NCBI RefSeq assembly: GCF_021917145.1
Contig: NC_061074.1
Coordinates: 7,804,485 to 7,868,484, forward strand
Direction: 5' to 3'
Source of the DNA: Hypomesus transpacificus
Lineage: Eukaryota > Chordata > Actinopteri > Osmeriformes > Osmeridae
DNA length: 64,000 nt
Made by a program: the position numbers and the translations under genes
Shown: positions 24,977-51,022 of the stretch, in pieces
Numbering within the stretch: the stretch's first letter is position 1
Layout: the number at the start of each line of letters is the position of its first letter
The notes under the pieces: generated by a model
The model's database searches: none
Told to the model about the DNA's origin: nothing
The model's input: only the letters and a program-made list of their open reading frames with translations

Positions 24977-26916
24977 ATGGCTTTACGGCGAGCTCTACAT
25001 TTCGTTTTTAAAGTGGGGGATAGAGGCAAAACAGCCACTTTCTACCGTGATGTGCTTGGCATGAAGGTAATTCCATCTTTCATTGAGAACAATCACATTC
25101 AAAGCAAAGCTTGTGTTCAGAGTTCTGCATTTTGATTCAGATCTCTGTCATCATAGTCGTCATCAGGAGACATTATACGTTAAAAGTCCATGTTTTATTG
25201 CTGTCTGTATATTCTGTATTTTAGATTCTCCGTCATGAGGAGTTTAAGGAGGGCTGCAAGGCAACGTGTAATGGGTATAGGAAATGATCTCTGTTCACCC
25301 TTGAATTTTACTTTGCTCGGCTACAGTAGAATTGTGATTCACTGGTGAAGCTAAACTTATGGTTTGTGTGTGCATGAAGCCCTTACGATGGGAGATGGAG
25401 CAAGACCATGATCGGTTTTGGTGCAGAAGAAGACCATTTTGTGGCTGAACTGACCTACAATTATGGAGTTGGAGAGTATCGACTAGGCAACGATTTCCTG
25501 GTAGGGATAAATCCATACTAATGAATGATATTGTCAACAAAAACATCCATCTTCCACATGAGTAATGATTTGTGCTTGTTGTGCGTGTTTCAGGGGCTCA
25601 CGCTGCAGTCTAGCCAGGCTGTCAGCAACGCCAAGCGCCTCGGTTGGCCCCTCTCTGAGGTAGGAGAGGATCTCTATCTGGCAGAGGCTCCGGGGGGGTA
25701 CCACTTCTACCTGGTAGACAAAGAACAGCCTCCCAATGGTGCGTAAACCTTCACGTTGCAATGCAGAGACATACCTCTCCTTGTGTTGCCGTGCATTTAC
25801 ATTTAGGCATTTAGCAGACACTCTTATACAGAGTGACTTACAGTAAGTAGCCTACAGGGACAGTCCCCCGAGGCAAGTAGGATGAAGTGCCTTGCCCAAG
25901 GACACAATGTCATTTGGCACAGCTGGGAATCGGGATAAAACCAGCAGCCTTCGGATTACTAGCCCAATTCCCTAACCGCTCAGCCACCTTACCATTTCAC
26001 TCTGTTGGTACAGCTGAAGTATGTGTCTGGGTATATGTGGTTGTGTATATTTGTGTTGTTCTCTGTTCTGTGCAGATCCTGTGCAGAAGGTGTGCCTGGC
26101 AGTGTCCGACCTGGAGCGATCCACTCACTACTGGTCTTCCCTTCTGGGAATGCAGGTGATGGAGAGGAACGAGGAGAAAAAAACTGTGCTTTTGGGATTT
26201 GGAGACAGTCAGGTATGTAATGGGGAACAGAGAACAATCAACAAAGACACTTGGTACCTTTTTTTAATGAAATTTAAAGTTGAGTCTGTTTTGTGTGCAG
26301 TGCAAGCTGGAGCTCAATGATATTGGCGGTAAAGTTGATCATGGAACAGCTTTCGGGCGGATTGCCTTTTCATGTCCTCGGAAGCAGGTAAGCACCAATG
26401 TTATATTTACACATTGAAACCTTGATTCTGTTACAGGTAATTCATAAAACATAAGTGAATGTTGCATTACTGCCAATAGTTAACAGACATCGAGGCCCTC
26501 ATGAAAAAAGAGAACCAGAAAATCCTCACTCCATTGGTCAGCCTTGATACCCCTGGGAAGGCAACAGTAGAAGTGGTCATTTTAGCCGACTTAGTAAGTA
26601 CAATATTAATGTTTTATTTGAATGTAGTAAATGAGAAATTTAAACATATTTTCTTCTGTGGTCTAGGATGACCATGAGATATGTTTTGTTGGAGATGAAG
26701 CATTCAGACAACTCTCAATAATAGACCCCAATGGAAATGCTTTGCTAGATAAGGTTGGTAATATATATTTATATATTTTTTAGCATATTGTGCAATGCAG
26801 ATTCTCCTTAATTATGTAACAAAAATTAAACCCTCATCTTTCTTTTTCAGGCAATGGCTGAAGACAAAAGTAATGAATGGTTTGCCAAACACAACAAGCA
26901 GAAAGCCTCTGCATAA
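24977..26916 (+). CDS. glod4: Glyoxalase domain-containing protein 4
   Basis: Two-domain vicinal-oxygen-chelate (glyoxalase-fold) protein, reported in mitochondria; its substrate is not established. Exons: 24977-25066, 25225-25274, 25380-25500, 25594-25738, 26076-26212, 26301-26387, 26480-26593, 26667-26753, 26851-26916. All are GT-AG and together give 897 nt and 298 aa, the human length. The start is ATG GCT TTA CGG ([16 protein letters not shown]), aligning with human [14 protein letters not shown]. Domain 1 (residues ~1-120) has [25 protein letters not shown] and [10 protein letters not shown]. Domain 2 has [40 protein letters not shown] and [12 protein letters not shown]. It ends [19 protein letters not shown] lies at 26926-26931 and 26950-26955. 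Confidence 0.96.
25794..25993 (-). mobile_element. tRNA-derived SINE
   Basis: Same family as 7557-7760, reverse orientation, in glod4 intron 4. Its head ends about 80 bp before exon 5. Confidence 0.85.
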
Positions 26917-27126
26917 ATCCTTTGAAATAAATGTCAAGGCTCTACATAAAATAAACTTGAATGTATTTTATGAACCTTGTGTGAAATTACCTCACACCGT
27001 CATCACATCCAAACAATGCATAAATATGTCTTATAAAATATTTATGTGTATGTATACAAAGGGACACTTGACAAGTTTACTGCTAAATTTGGGTTACGCA
27101 TTATGAAGGCTGCTACTTGTCAGATA
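26917..27126 (+). other. glod4: glod4 3' UTR and flank
   Basis: AT-rich, no coding signal. Two AATAAA motifs within 40 bp of the stop mark the probable transcript end. Confidence 0.6.
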
Positions 27127-28370
27127 TGGTGACCTCTGTGGAACTGGCTCTGTGATGATTCCCAATGAGAAAACATGTGTCAAGATTAGTGTAAAGGGAT
27201 GACATAACTACCCCAAACAATAGTTTGAAATTTTGACTCCTTTAGTCAGCAGTTACAGTGGGGTGACACATTCTGATGGCCGTCAAAAATATGTTGACCT
27301 CTGTGGTACTGGCTCTGTGAGAAAACATGTCCAGATTAGTGTGAAAGGATGACATAACTACACTACACAAGTTTCAATAAATACAAATATTCAAATATAG
27401 CTGCAAGCAGCAATGGCGGATTCCTCCTTGAAAATTGCAAAATGTTATAAAATTGACACAATGGATAGTTACACTGGGATTAACCAGAAGACTTGCAATT
27501 GTAATTTCTGTCAGAATTTTTTTTTAATACCTCTGACTGGATTCAAACCCATCACCCTTCACACATCACACATCAGCCCTGCATCTCTCCTACTAAGCCA
27601 TTCACAGACTTGGACACTGTATATCATCCCTTCACACTAATCCGGAACCATATTTTCTGATTTGGAGCGATCACAGAGCCAATACCACAGATGTCACCAT
27701 TTCGGACGGCTGTTAGAATGTGTGACCCAAAAATAAATAAATAAATAAAAAGATCGAAATTATCTGTGACCCCACCGTAACTTCTTCCCAAAGGAGTTAA
27801 AACTTCAAACAATGGTTTGGTGTTGTTATATCATCCCTTCACACTAATCTGGAACCATATTTTCTGATTTGGAGCCATCACAGAGCCAGTTCCACAGAGG
27901 TCACCATTTCTGACAGCCGTCAGAATGTGTGACCCAAAAAAAAAAAAAAGATCGAAATTATCTGTGACCCCACCGTAACTTCTTCCCAAAGGAGTTAAAA
28001 CTTCAAACAATGGTTTGGAGTAGTTATATCATCCCTTCACACTAATCTGGAACCATACTTTCTGATTTGGAGCCATCACAGAGCCAATACCACAGAGGTT
28101 ACCATTTCTGACGGCTGTCTGAATGTGTGTCCCAAAAAAAAGCCCTCCAAAAAATGTGTGAGCCCACCGTAACTTCTTCCCAAAGGAGTTAAAACTTCAA
28201 ACAATGGTTTGGTGTAGTTATATCATCCCTTCATACTAATCTCTAACCATATTTTCTGATTTGGAGCCATCACAGAGCCGATACCACAGAGGTCACCATT
28301 TCTGACGGCTGTCAGAATGTGTGACCCAAAAAATAAAAAAAACAAAAAGGTCACCATTTCTGAAGCAGGT
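27127..28370. repeat. Cluster of a ~200-bp repeat in both orientations
   Basis: Four direct copies (about 27640-27830, 27830-28020, 28020-28210, 28210-28370) share CATCCCTTCACACTAATC, CATATTTTCTGATTTGGAGC, CACAGAGGTCACCATTTC and GAGTTAAAACTTCAAACAAT. Two diverged inverted copies lie at about 27127-27270 and 27275-27400 (GACCTCTGTGG, ACTGGCTCTGTGA, GATTAGTGT). Sequence between the two sets (27400-27600) contains TATAGCTGCAAGCAGCAATG, a motif I associate with fish repeats. No gene seen. Confidence 0.75.
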
Positions 28371-29002
28371 ACGGGGAAGCAGTTACGGTAGGAACACATA
28401 TTGGTGGGAACATCTTAAAAACTTTATTTTAATTAGTTTTTTTCTTTTTTGGGGGGGTACATCAGGCCGTGGTTGGACTAAATAAAGTTGATGAACAAGT
28501 GCATGATGTGCATTGATTTCATTTGTCTCCCGTCGTTCCGACCTTATCAATTTAATCTAGGTCAATGTCGCCCGTCTCATTTTAAGGCCTGCCACGCCTC
28601 TCGACTGTCGGCTCGGCAGAGAGGTCCGGCTGCGGTTTCCCTGACGCCAGACTTGACATCACCCGTCATCCCTCTCCCGCTGAGAGGGATTGCTGATCGT
28701 CGAATCGTAAAGGCGTCATTAGACTTTGGAGGCGTGGATCCGACCTTGTCAAGTTGAGAGTCCAATGCATTTTGATTTATCATAAAAACTGTTTTTTGAC
28801 GAGTGTCCGAGCTCGAGTCAAGTCTGAAGTCTTTTGGGTCGAGTCGCAAGTCAAGTTTGAAGTCGCTGTTTGTGTGACATAAGTGCGAGACTTGAGACTT
28901 TAGTCCCTATCTCTGCCAAATTGTCACATTATACAAGGGCTGTTGCAAATTAAACCCAGTCCCTTGAGCAATTGAAAATAATTTCCTTTCTGAATGGCTC
29001 TG
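28371..29002. other. Intergenic, no gene identified
   Basis: 28510-28760 is open on both strands but has no splice signals or recognisable protein. 28795-28890 is rich in AGTC/GAGTC words (CGAGTCAAGTCTGAAGTC), a low-complexity repeat. Confidence 0.5.
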
Positions 29003-29850
29003 GGGTGCGTTTCCCGAAAGCATCGTAAGCCTAAGTTGATCGTAGAGTCCATCGTACGATGAATCTTAGTTGTACGGGCCGTTTCCCGAAACCATCGTGG
29101 TTAAAGAGGCACTTGAAAATCGTCGTAGATCAACGAGAGCTCCAGACCAGTCGTAGATCGCTAAGTGCATCGTAGCACAGAGACTCAGTGGAGACACGCG
29201 TAGGCCGACCATGAAAACTACATTAAACTCATGCTGAAAGTTAATTCCGATGGAAAATAAGATTTTTTTGGTCCTCTTTTTACACCAGTTACGCTGGAAC
29301 TGGGATATTTCTTAGTGAACCATACAAGTTTAACTGCCGAAAAAATATCAGAATCCGGTTTATCCTCAAGTAAATTTAGGTTACACTAAATAATTTGATT
29401 TAGTGGGTTTGGCGCATGCAATGAAGGTATTTAAAAAACTAATGTCAGTCTTATTCAAAATACTATAACATTGAAATATGGCTGTTGTAATGTGCAATAG
29501 AAACTAGAAATGCATTAACGTAACGCTTTTACGAGTACAATAACACAACAACAATTGAACATTGAAGATGTTTATTTGAATTATAGGGCTGGTAGCACGC
29601 AAAGCCCGGTGGATGAAGAGGCTGGTGGCAGAGCCGAGCCTGATGTTAGGAGATGGTGGCGCAGACAGTAAATATGTTGGATTGAGATGCTTGTATTTGT
29701 ACATTGAATTGTTTAGGATGCTAGCTGGGACGTGCCATGTGTGATACCATTCATATGCATGGTTTTTAACCTTGCATAACCCTCCATCAAGTTGCGTCAG
29801 AAGAATCACATTTCAGTACAATGGACAGCGTCTTGTTAAGTGCAACTTAA

Positions 29851-31362
29851 AGGGGCAATTGACTGTTTTTTGGGGGTATTTCACACTGTTCCTTAAGGTC
29901 TCCGAATAGGGTATGTAACATTGGTTGGGTTGAAAATGGCCCGGGTGCTGTTCTATGCCCTCTTACAGATCGTCTGAAATGTTCCCGGGAAAAAACACTA
30001 GCTTTTCTCCTTTTATGGTATGCTCATTAATATTTAGATAAGCTGCGCGCTGATTGGTTGGTTATCAACGAGTGAAGCTGGGAGCAAAAACGCAACACGG
30101 CCAACAGCAGCACTCGCTGAAACACTGAAGTTGGAGACTTGAAATAAAAACGCGCAAATAAATCTATTGTGTCTACACAACACTGTTTTCAACAGATTGA
30201 CTATATAACATTTGAAATGATAACATTACTTGTTTCCACTTCTGTTGTTGAAGCAAACTGGATTGACTTAGGTGGGTAGAACATTAGGCTACAGCTTAGC
30301 AACCAAACGTTGTTGCAATCGTGATTCTACTCGGCTTCAGTTAGCTAGCTAGGCTAGCTCTAGATATCTTGCTGTAAAATAACATGACAAAGATCTGGAC
30401 AAACATTCATCGTGAATTGTAGATTTTCATTACACAGGTTTTTATTTGAATGAAACACAGTCAGGAACATGAATCAACGTTAGCCCCATTGCCAATAAAC
30501 TAGGCTAAATTATTACACATTCTATGCTCTTGCCGTTAGCAATAAGCCAGACTGCAGTTCGTATTCTGGCTATTTTTCGGAAGCTTCCCTTCTAATGCCG
30601 ACTACAGCTAGTCTAGCTAGAGTCATTTGATGTGTGTAGAAACGTATTTAGCATTCTACCTGGTATGCTATATACAGGAAACGTTAGCATTGCTAATAAC
30701 TGTTAGCACAACATCTTACTGTCCTTATAGCTTGCGGTTGCAATGAGCATACGGTTGGAACAGCACCTCTTTCCAGGTTCAGTTTCCTAGCATATCCTGC
30801 TTGAAATTGTCCAAGGTTGTCAAAACTGTCTTGGGTGAAATGTTCAGAGCAAATGAATGATTGAGTGTCGAACTTCGCCTGGATCTTCTCATAGACAACA
30901 GCAGCCATGCCTGTTGAATGTTTGGCTCCTTGGGAAGACTGTAAGTGTTAGCCTTCCCTGTACAGCCTGGAACACAGCATTTACGACCGTGGTCCATAAT
31001 CAATATCCTTGTTATAATTCAAAACGTTCTTCTTTGTAATTCCTTATAAGTAGCCTACACAGAGCAGCGCGCAGCTAAACTAGTATCGGAGATAGACGCT
31101 ACCTCTGGCTGGTCTGGATGTAAATTCTGGGGCGTGACAAAGATACAGACCAGAGCCAATAAGAGGGCGATCACCGGTCCTACGTAGGACCGGTGGCTTT
31201 GTTGAAAAGCTAGCGTTTTACAGCCAAATGTTTTCTTTTTGAGATTTGAATGGGATAGAGGTGTCAATAGACTTTGATATTCACGGTATGTTCAGTTTAC
31301 CCTCCGAACTGTCGTTTTTCAACAATGACAAGGTAAAATCGGTTTTGCAGTCAATTGCCCCT
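29851..31362 (-). mobile_element. Kolobok-like element nested in the outer transposon
   Basis: Inverted termini AGGGGCAATTGACTG (29851) and CAGTCAATTGCCCCT (ending 31362), with TTAA directly outside both (29847-29850, 31363-31366). TTAA duplication plus an internal THAP domain is the combination described for the Kolobok superfamily; piggyBac also uses TTAA but lacks THAP. At 1,512 bp it is too short for a full transposase, so it is an internally deleted copy. It contains a perfect 24-bp palindrome at 31172-31195. Confidence 0.75.
30693..31003 (-). pseudogene. THAP-domain fragment of the nested transposon
   Basis: Frame from 31003: MDHGRKCCVPGCTGKANTYS then PKEP...AWL, the N-terminal C2CH half of a THAP zinc finger. 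The remainder (VVYEKIQAKF, FICSEHFTQDSF, RGAVPT) is in another frame from 30908, i.e. the CxxH pair and the AVPT box. The two halves need a single-base shift around 30905-30920, so the copy is broken unless spliced. No DDE catalytic domain follows. Confidence 0.7.
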
Positions 31363-31539
31363 TTAAGAGATACGTACGATGGTTCTCCTTACGAGCATGT
31401 TCGGGAAACGCACGTAAGAAATAACGATGGATCGTTATTTTCATCGTAGAGAACCCTCGTAACAGCTACGATCCATCGTTATCGGGAAACGCACCCCTGG
31501 TTAGTACCCTGGTCCTAACCGCACTCTCGCATATTTCAT

Positions 31540-32070
31540 TTGTACAGAGTCTGGCCTCGCTCCACTGACAAGCGTTGACTTGTAGGCGGGCACTCTGTTG
31601 AAGTTAAAACTATTGGATCTGCCTAGAGCAACTCTGATCTGCCATAACCAATCGCTATAGCGTTCGCCATAGCCAATTCCTTCACCACTACTGTAACAGA
31701 GCTAGCTGCCGTAGCTGGAAAATCTAACTGTTCCCGAACCCCGTGGGGAGGAGGGCCACAACATCATGGCCACCAACATAACTCAGCAAAACTTGTTCTT
31801 TCTCCAGCTTTAGCTTATGGATATTCGGCAGTGTTGCCACAACGGACCGAATGGCTTCGCTCGCATCTTTCTCTGCCGCCATTACGGAACAACAACACAA
31901 ACTAGCGTACGACATCAACTTCAACGTTCTCAGCCACTCCCTCTGTTTGCTGATTGGACAGGTAGAAAGTTAACCTAAGACAACTGACTTACGTATCTCA
32001 TGCCTAGACGCAGTACATAAGCAAAATCCAAATTGAGCGGAAGTACGTAGGAGGGCAGCGCCAGGCTATC
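31540..32070 (-). mobile_element. Remnant element carrying RecQ-like helicase start
   Basis: Edges look weakly inverted (TCTGGCCTCGCTCC near 31550; complement of GGCAGCGCCAGGCT near 32060). Inside, on -, is the helicase fragment described separately. Likely a degraded DNA transposon; family not determined. Confidence 0.4.
31724..31924 (-). pseudogene. RecQ-like helicase N-terminal fragment
   Basis: 66 codons: EAIRSVVATLPNIHKLKLEK then QVLLSYVGGHDVVALLPTGF-GNS. The layout (Q-motif region then Walker A LPTGxGKS) is that of RecQ-family DEAD/H helicases. The Walker A lysine is replaced by Asn (AAC) and a TAG follows immediately, so this copy cannot encode an active ATPase. It looks like a transposon-associated helicase gene fragment. 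Confidence 0.6.
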
Positions 32071-32160
32071 TGGTTAGGCCTACTGTCTGAAAATTATTGT
32101 TCACCCGAAGTCACTATAGGCTACAGCAAACTAGTTTGTGGGCGGTGCCTCTCCTACCAG

Positions 32161-32352
32161 GGGTCAGATGGCTGAGTATTTAGGTAGTCGGGCTATTTAT
32201 TTTTAGAAGGTTGTTGGTTCGATTCCAGGCAGTGCCAAATGTTGTGTCCTTGGGTAAGGCACTTCACCCTACTTGCCTCGGGGAGAATGTCCCTGTACTT
32301 ACTGCAAGTCGCTCTGGATAAGAGCGTCTGCTAAATGACTAAATGTAAATGT
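32161..32352 (+). mobile_element. tRNA-derived SINE
   Basis: Forward copy: GTCAGATGGCTGAG head, GGTTCGATTCC B box, CACTTCACCCTACTTGCCTC core, tail GATAAGAGCGTCTGCTAAATG. Lies about 1 kb upstream of the bltp2 start codon. Confidence 0.85.
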
Positions 32353-33333
32353 ACTACCTCCTCAAGTCATTTTGATGGAAGCTGATTTATTTATCTATGG
32401 GAAAGTGACATGGACACTTTGTACTTTTGTAACGTATGTAAACAATAATGTGAGGATATACATGATGCCCATGTCAAACAGTAACGTCTTCGACCCAAAT
32501 TTCCCATTATGCTACCGATAAAGATGTGACCATCAAGCAAGTGCATTCCTCGCCCACTAACTGTAAAAGACCGGCGGGTGCTCTCGAGGACCAAACCGTG
32601 CATCCCTCATCGTTTTTTTGTCAACCAGTGTCCTGTCGAATCGTGTGTTTACAGTAAAAACAATGCCCGATGAAGAGGAGAGTCGACTGCCACTGACAGA
32701 CAAATCGGTGGACTAAATACTTCTGGATTGGGCTGTTGGGGTCAGCGACGCAGAAATAGAGGAGCTAGCTATGCAACCAGTTTGAAGTCCATTTCTGTTG
32801 AAGGTGCTTGAGTGCTGTGCTACGTGGAGCCAGCATCTCTTACAAGGCGACCACAACTTGCACAGGAAGGAAGGGGACTAGTGCTGCCAGTAGTTACAGC
32901 TATCTGGCTAGCCAGCGACCTAACGTTAGCTAATGAGTCAGGCTAACTGGAAATAGTATGTAGGGCTCCTATTTACGATTGTCATTTGTATACAGTAGGA
33001 AGCTATATAACATTCGCTAAATGAAGAGTTATTTATTTTATGCAAGATATCGTTGTTAGTATAGCTTAATGCTTCGAGTTAGCTTTAGCATTGGACGTAA
33101 TCTAGATAACAGTCAGAGCAAACAAGTATGAACATTGTCATGCACTAGCTACAATCTTTGATATAACTGCTAGCCATAGCAAGCAATTTATCAGCCCACG
33201 CGAAAGGCACATGATTGACAGATGTCAGCAGACTGCATACTGTAGGGGCCCAAGGTGAAAACGGAAGACCCAGCTCCATGACCACCAGGATTTGGGTGCG
33301 AACTGTAAAGCAAGTTGCAACATTTGGGACAGA
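32353..33333 (+). promoter_or_regulatory. bltp2: bltp2 upstream / 5' UTR region
   Basis: No gene seen. The transcription start is probably here. An 18-codon ORF at 32663-32716 (MPDEEESRLPLTDKSVD, stop TAA) could be an upstream ORF if that part is transcribed. Beyond its stop the same frame stays open for another 24 codons (LLDWAVGVSDAEIEEL), so an old coding fragment is an alternative. Confidence 0.35.
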
Positions 33334-49167
<15,834 letters not shown>

Positions 49168-49335
49168 CACGCACGCTCGCACACACGCTTACACACGCGT
49201 GCTTACACACTCACACTGAGACAATACCATGCTGTGGCAGCTACCCACCCCATTCCCTAGTTTAGGGAATTAGGAAGAGACCAGACCGTCATTTGTGTGG
49301 AGAACTGGGGGTTTGACGTCGTCCTACTGGGAGGT

Positions 49336-49380
<45 letters not shown>
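49336..49380. repeat. Poly-G run (45 G)
   Basis: 45 consecutive G, in the presumptive bltp2 3' UTR. The longest of many G/C runs in the window. Confidence 0.95.
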
Positions 49381-49683
49381 CGAGAGCCCAGTTATATCCA
49401 GCCTGCTCCCCCTTCCTGTTCACACACTACCTGCGCCTGCCGAACCTAAAGGATGTTCTCAGCCTGGACCTGTTCACTGGCCTGGACCTGTTCACTGGCC
49501 TGGAACTGTTCCCTGTCTCCCTTAAAACTGCTGTGTAGGCATTTAAGGAATGGGCTGATGTTCACGGATGTATAACGAGAAATTCAGGATGTCACAGACC
49601 AAGTATAGTCTATGTTTTTCCTTCAGTTTGCTTTTGTGCCATGTATAACGTTTCGTTCTTTCACATCATCAAATTACTGGTAA

Positions 49684-49785
49684 GGTCCTGAAATTTCTCT
49701 GAAAGGTCCTGAAATTTCTCTGAAAGGTCCTGAAATTTCTCTGAAAGGTACTGAAATTTCATGGAAAGGTCCTGAAATTTCTCAA
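49684..49785. repeat. 21-bp tandem repeat
   Basis: Five copies of GGTCCTGAAATTTCTCTGAA plus A, the last two diverged, in the bltp2 3' UTR. Confidence 0.9.
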
Positions 49786-50659
49786 CCAATAACACTTTGT
49801 GTTCTCTATATGTTTTTTTTTATTGGTTTCTTTCAGGGTATTACACCAGGGATGTATGTAGTTGTAGGGTTCACTGTTTAGGGATAGATTGCATTGTTAT
49901 TTTCAGGTGTTGACTAAGAGCAGTTTCCCTGCCGGTTCAGGATAATCCTGTCTCTACAGAAGATCAAAACTCAACTGAATAGACCTTGAAAATATTCAAG
50001 TGTGTGTTCTAAGAAACACCCTGGTCTTAGAGCACTGCACTGGGCACGATGTTTTCTTAGTCTAGTGTTTTTTTGTAATTGGTTCACAAAGCGTCTTACT
50101 CACGACAACCTTATCACACTGTCACTGACTGGGAAAGCTATCACTGTAAAAGTTGGCAAATCTTTTTTTTTATTATATACATTATTATATAAGACTTCCT
50201 ACAACTTAAAAAGCATCTAAAAGGGAGCTGAACATGTATTGTTCCTAAACATATCTGTGCAATATAAAATAAAAGCAAGCAGCAAAATAAAGAATACTGG
50301 GGATTGGCACTTCCATTGGTTCCAATGGGCTGTTGAAAGTCATAGCTAAAGACTTCTGTTGCAGTTTGTGGCTGACTGATGTTTTGTAATTTTAACACTA
50401 AAGCACTTTTTAAGCAAAGTATTTTCTGATATTTTTGTAACCATGATGATTATTTTCTGTTGAATTGCTACAGTACTGCTGAGCTAGTTATGTCAAATAA
50501 GGTTGCCTAAAAGTAAATATATTTCAAGGAATTATTCTCTGATATGTTTCTCTCATGTTGCGATATGAAAATAGATATTGTAATTAATTCATATATTTTC
50601 TGTTCCACTGTTCTGTAAGAATTTTTCACTGTGCATGTAAAATTGCATAATTAATTGTC

Positions 50660-50665
50660 AATAAA
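50660..50665 (+). terminator. bltp2: Probable bltp2 poly(A) signal
   Basis: AATAAA followed about 20 nt later by a T/GT-rich stretch (GGTTATTCTGTCACTTG, then GTGTATTGATGTTATG). Confidence 0.6.
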
Positions 50666-51022
50666 GGGGTTATTCTGTCACTTGACAACAGTGTATTGAT
50701 GTTATGTTAAACTGTCCTAAATCGGTCGTAGTTTCCATCATGACGTTAGTTTTCAACTTGGCTGCAAGTCAGCCAGTGCGAGCGGTTGAAGGATTATCAA
50801 TCTGACAGTCTCAACTGGAGCGGAATTTGACGCTCTGTGGAATCCCATCGAATGATGTACGATGTTGGTGTTCGTTGCCCTGAATGATCAACGCACTTTA
50901 GAAGGGGGCAGCTATGGCGCGGACAAGATTTCATTTTCCTAGTGAAAAGGGATTACACCAACAGACATCGCTAAATCGTTGACTTTCAAGTGAGAAGTGT
51001 TGATATATATCCCCAAAAATTG

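Larger units (their letters stand above)
29003..31496. mobile_element. TIR DNA transposon (outer element), interrupted
   Basis: Termini are GGGTGCGTTTCCCGA at 29003 and its complement TCGGGAAACGCACCC ending at 31496. Both are flanked by CTG (29000-29002, 31497-31499), a possible 3-bp target duplication. Subterminal regions are full of CATCGTA/TACGATG words in both orientations, e.g. CCGTTTCCCGAAACCATCGT repeating the terminus. No transposase is recognisable outside the inner insertion. PIF/Harbinger or ISL2EU-type are possible by TIR style and short TSD, but this is uncertain. Confidence 0.7.
49168..50690 (+). other. bltp2: bltp2 3' UTR
   Basis: About 1.5 kb without coding signal. It contains a 45-G homopolymer (49336-49380), a 21-bp repeat array (49684-49785) and AATAAA at 50660-50665; earlier AATAAA-like motifs occur near 50266-50292. 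rskr starts only ~330 bp later. Confidence 0.65.

Noticed and set aside
28488-28849. Open frames of ~90 codons on both strands
   Set aside because: No homology recognised, no splice signals, surrounded by repeats.
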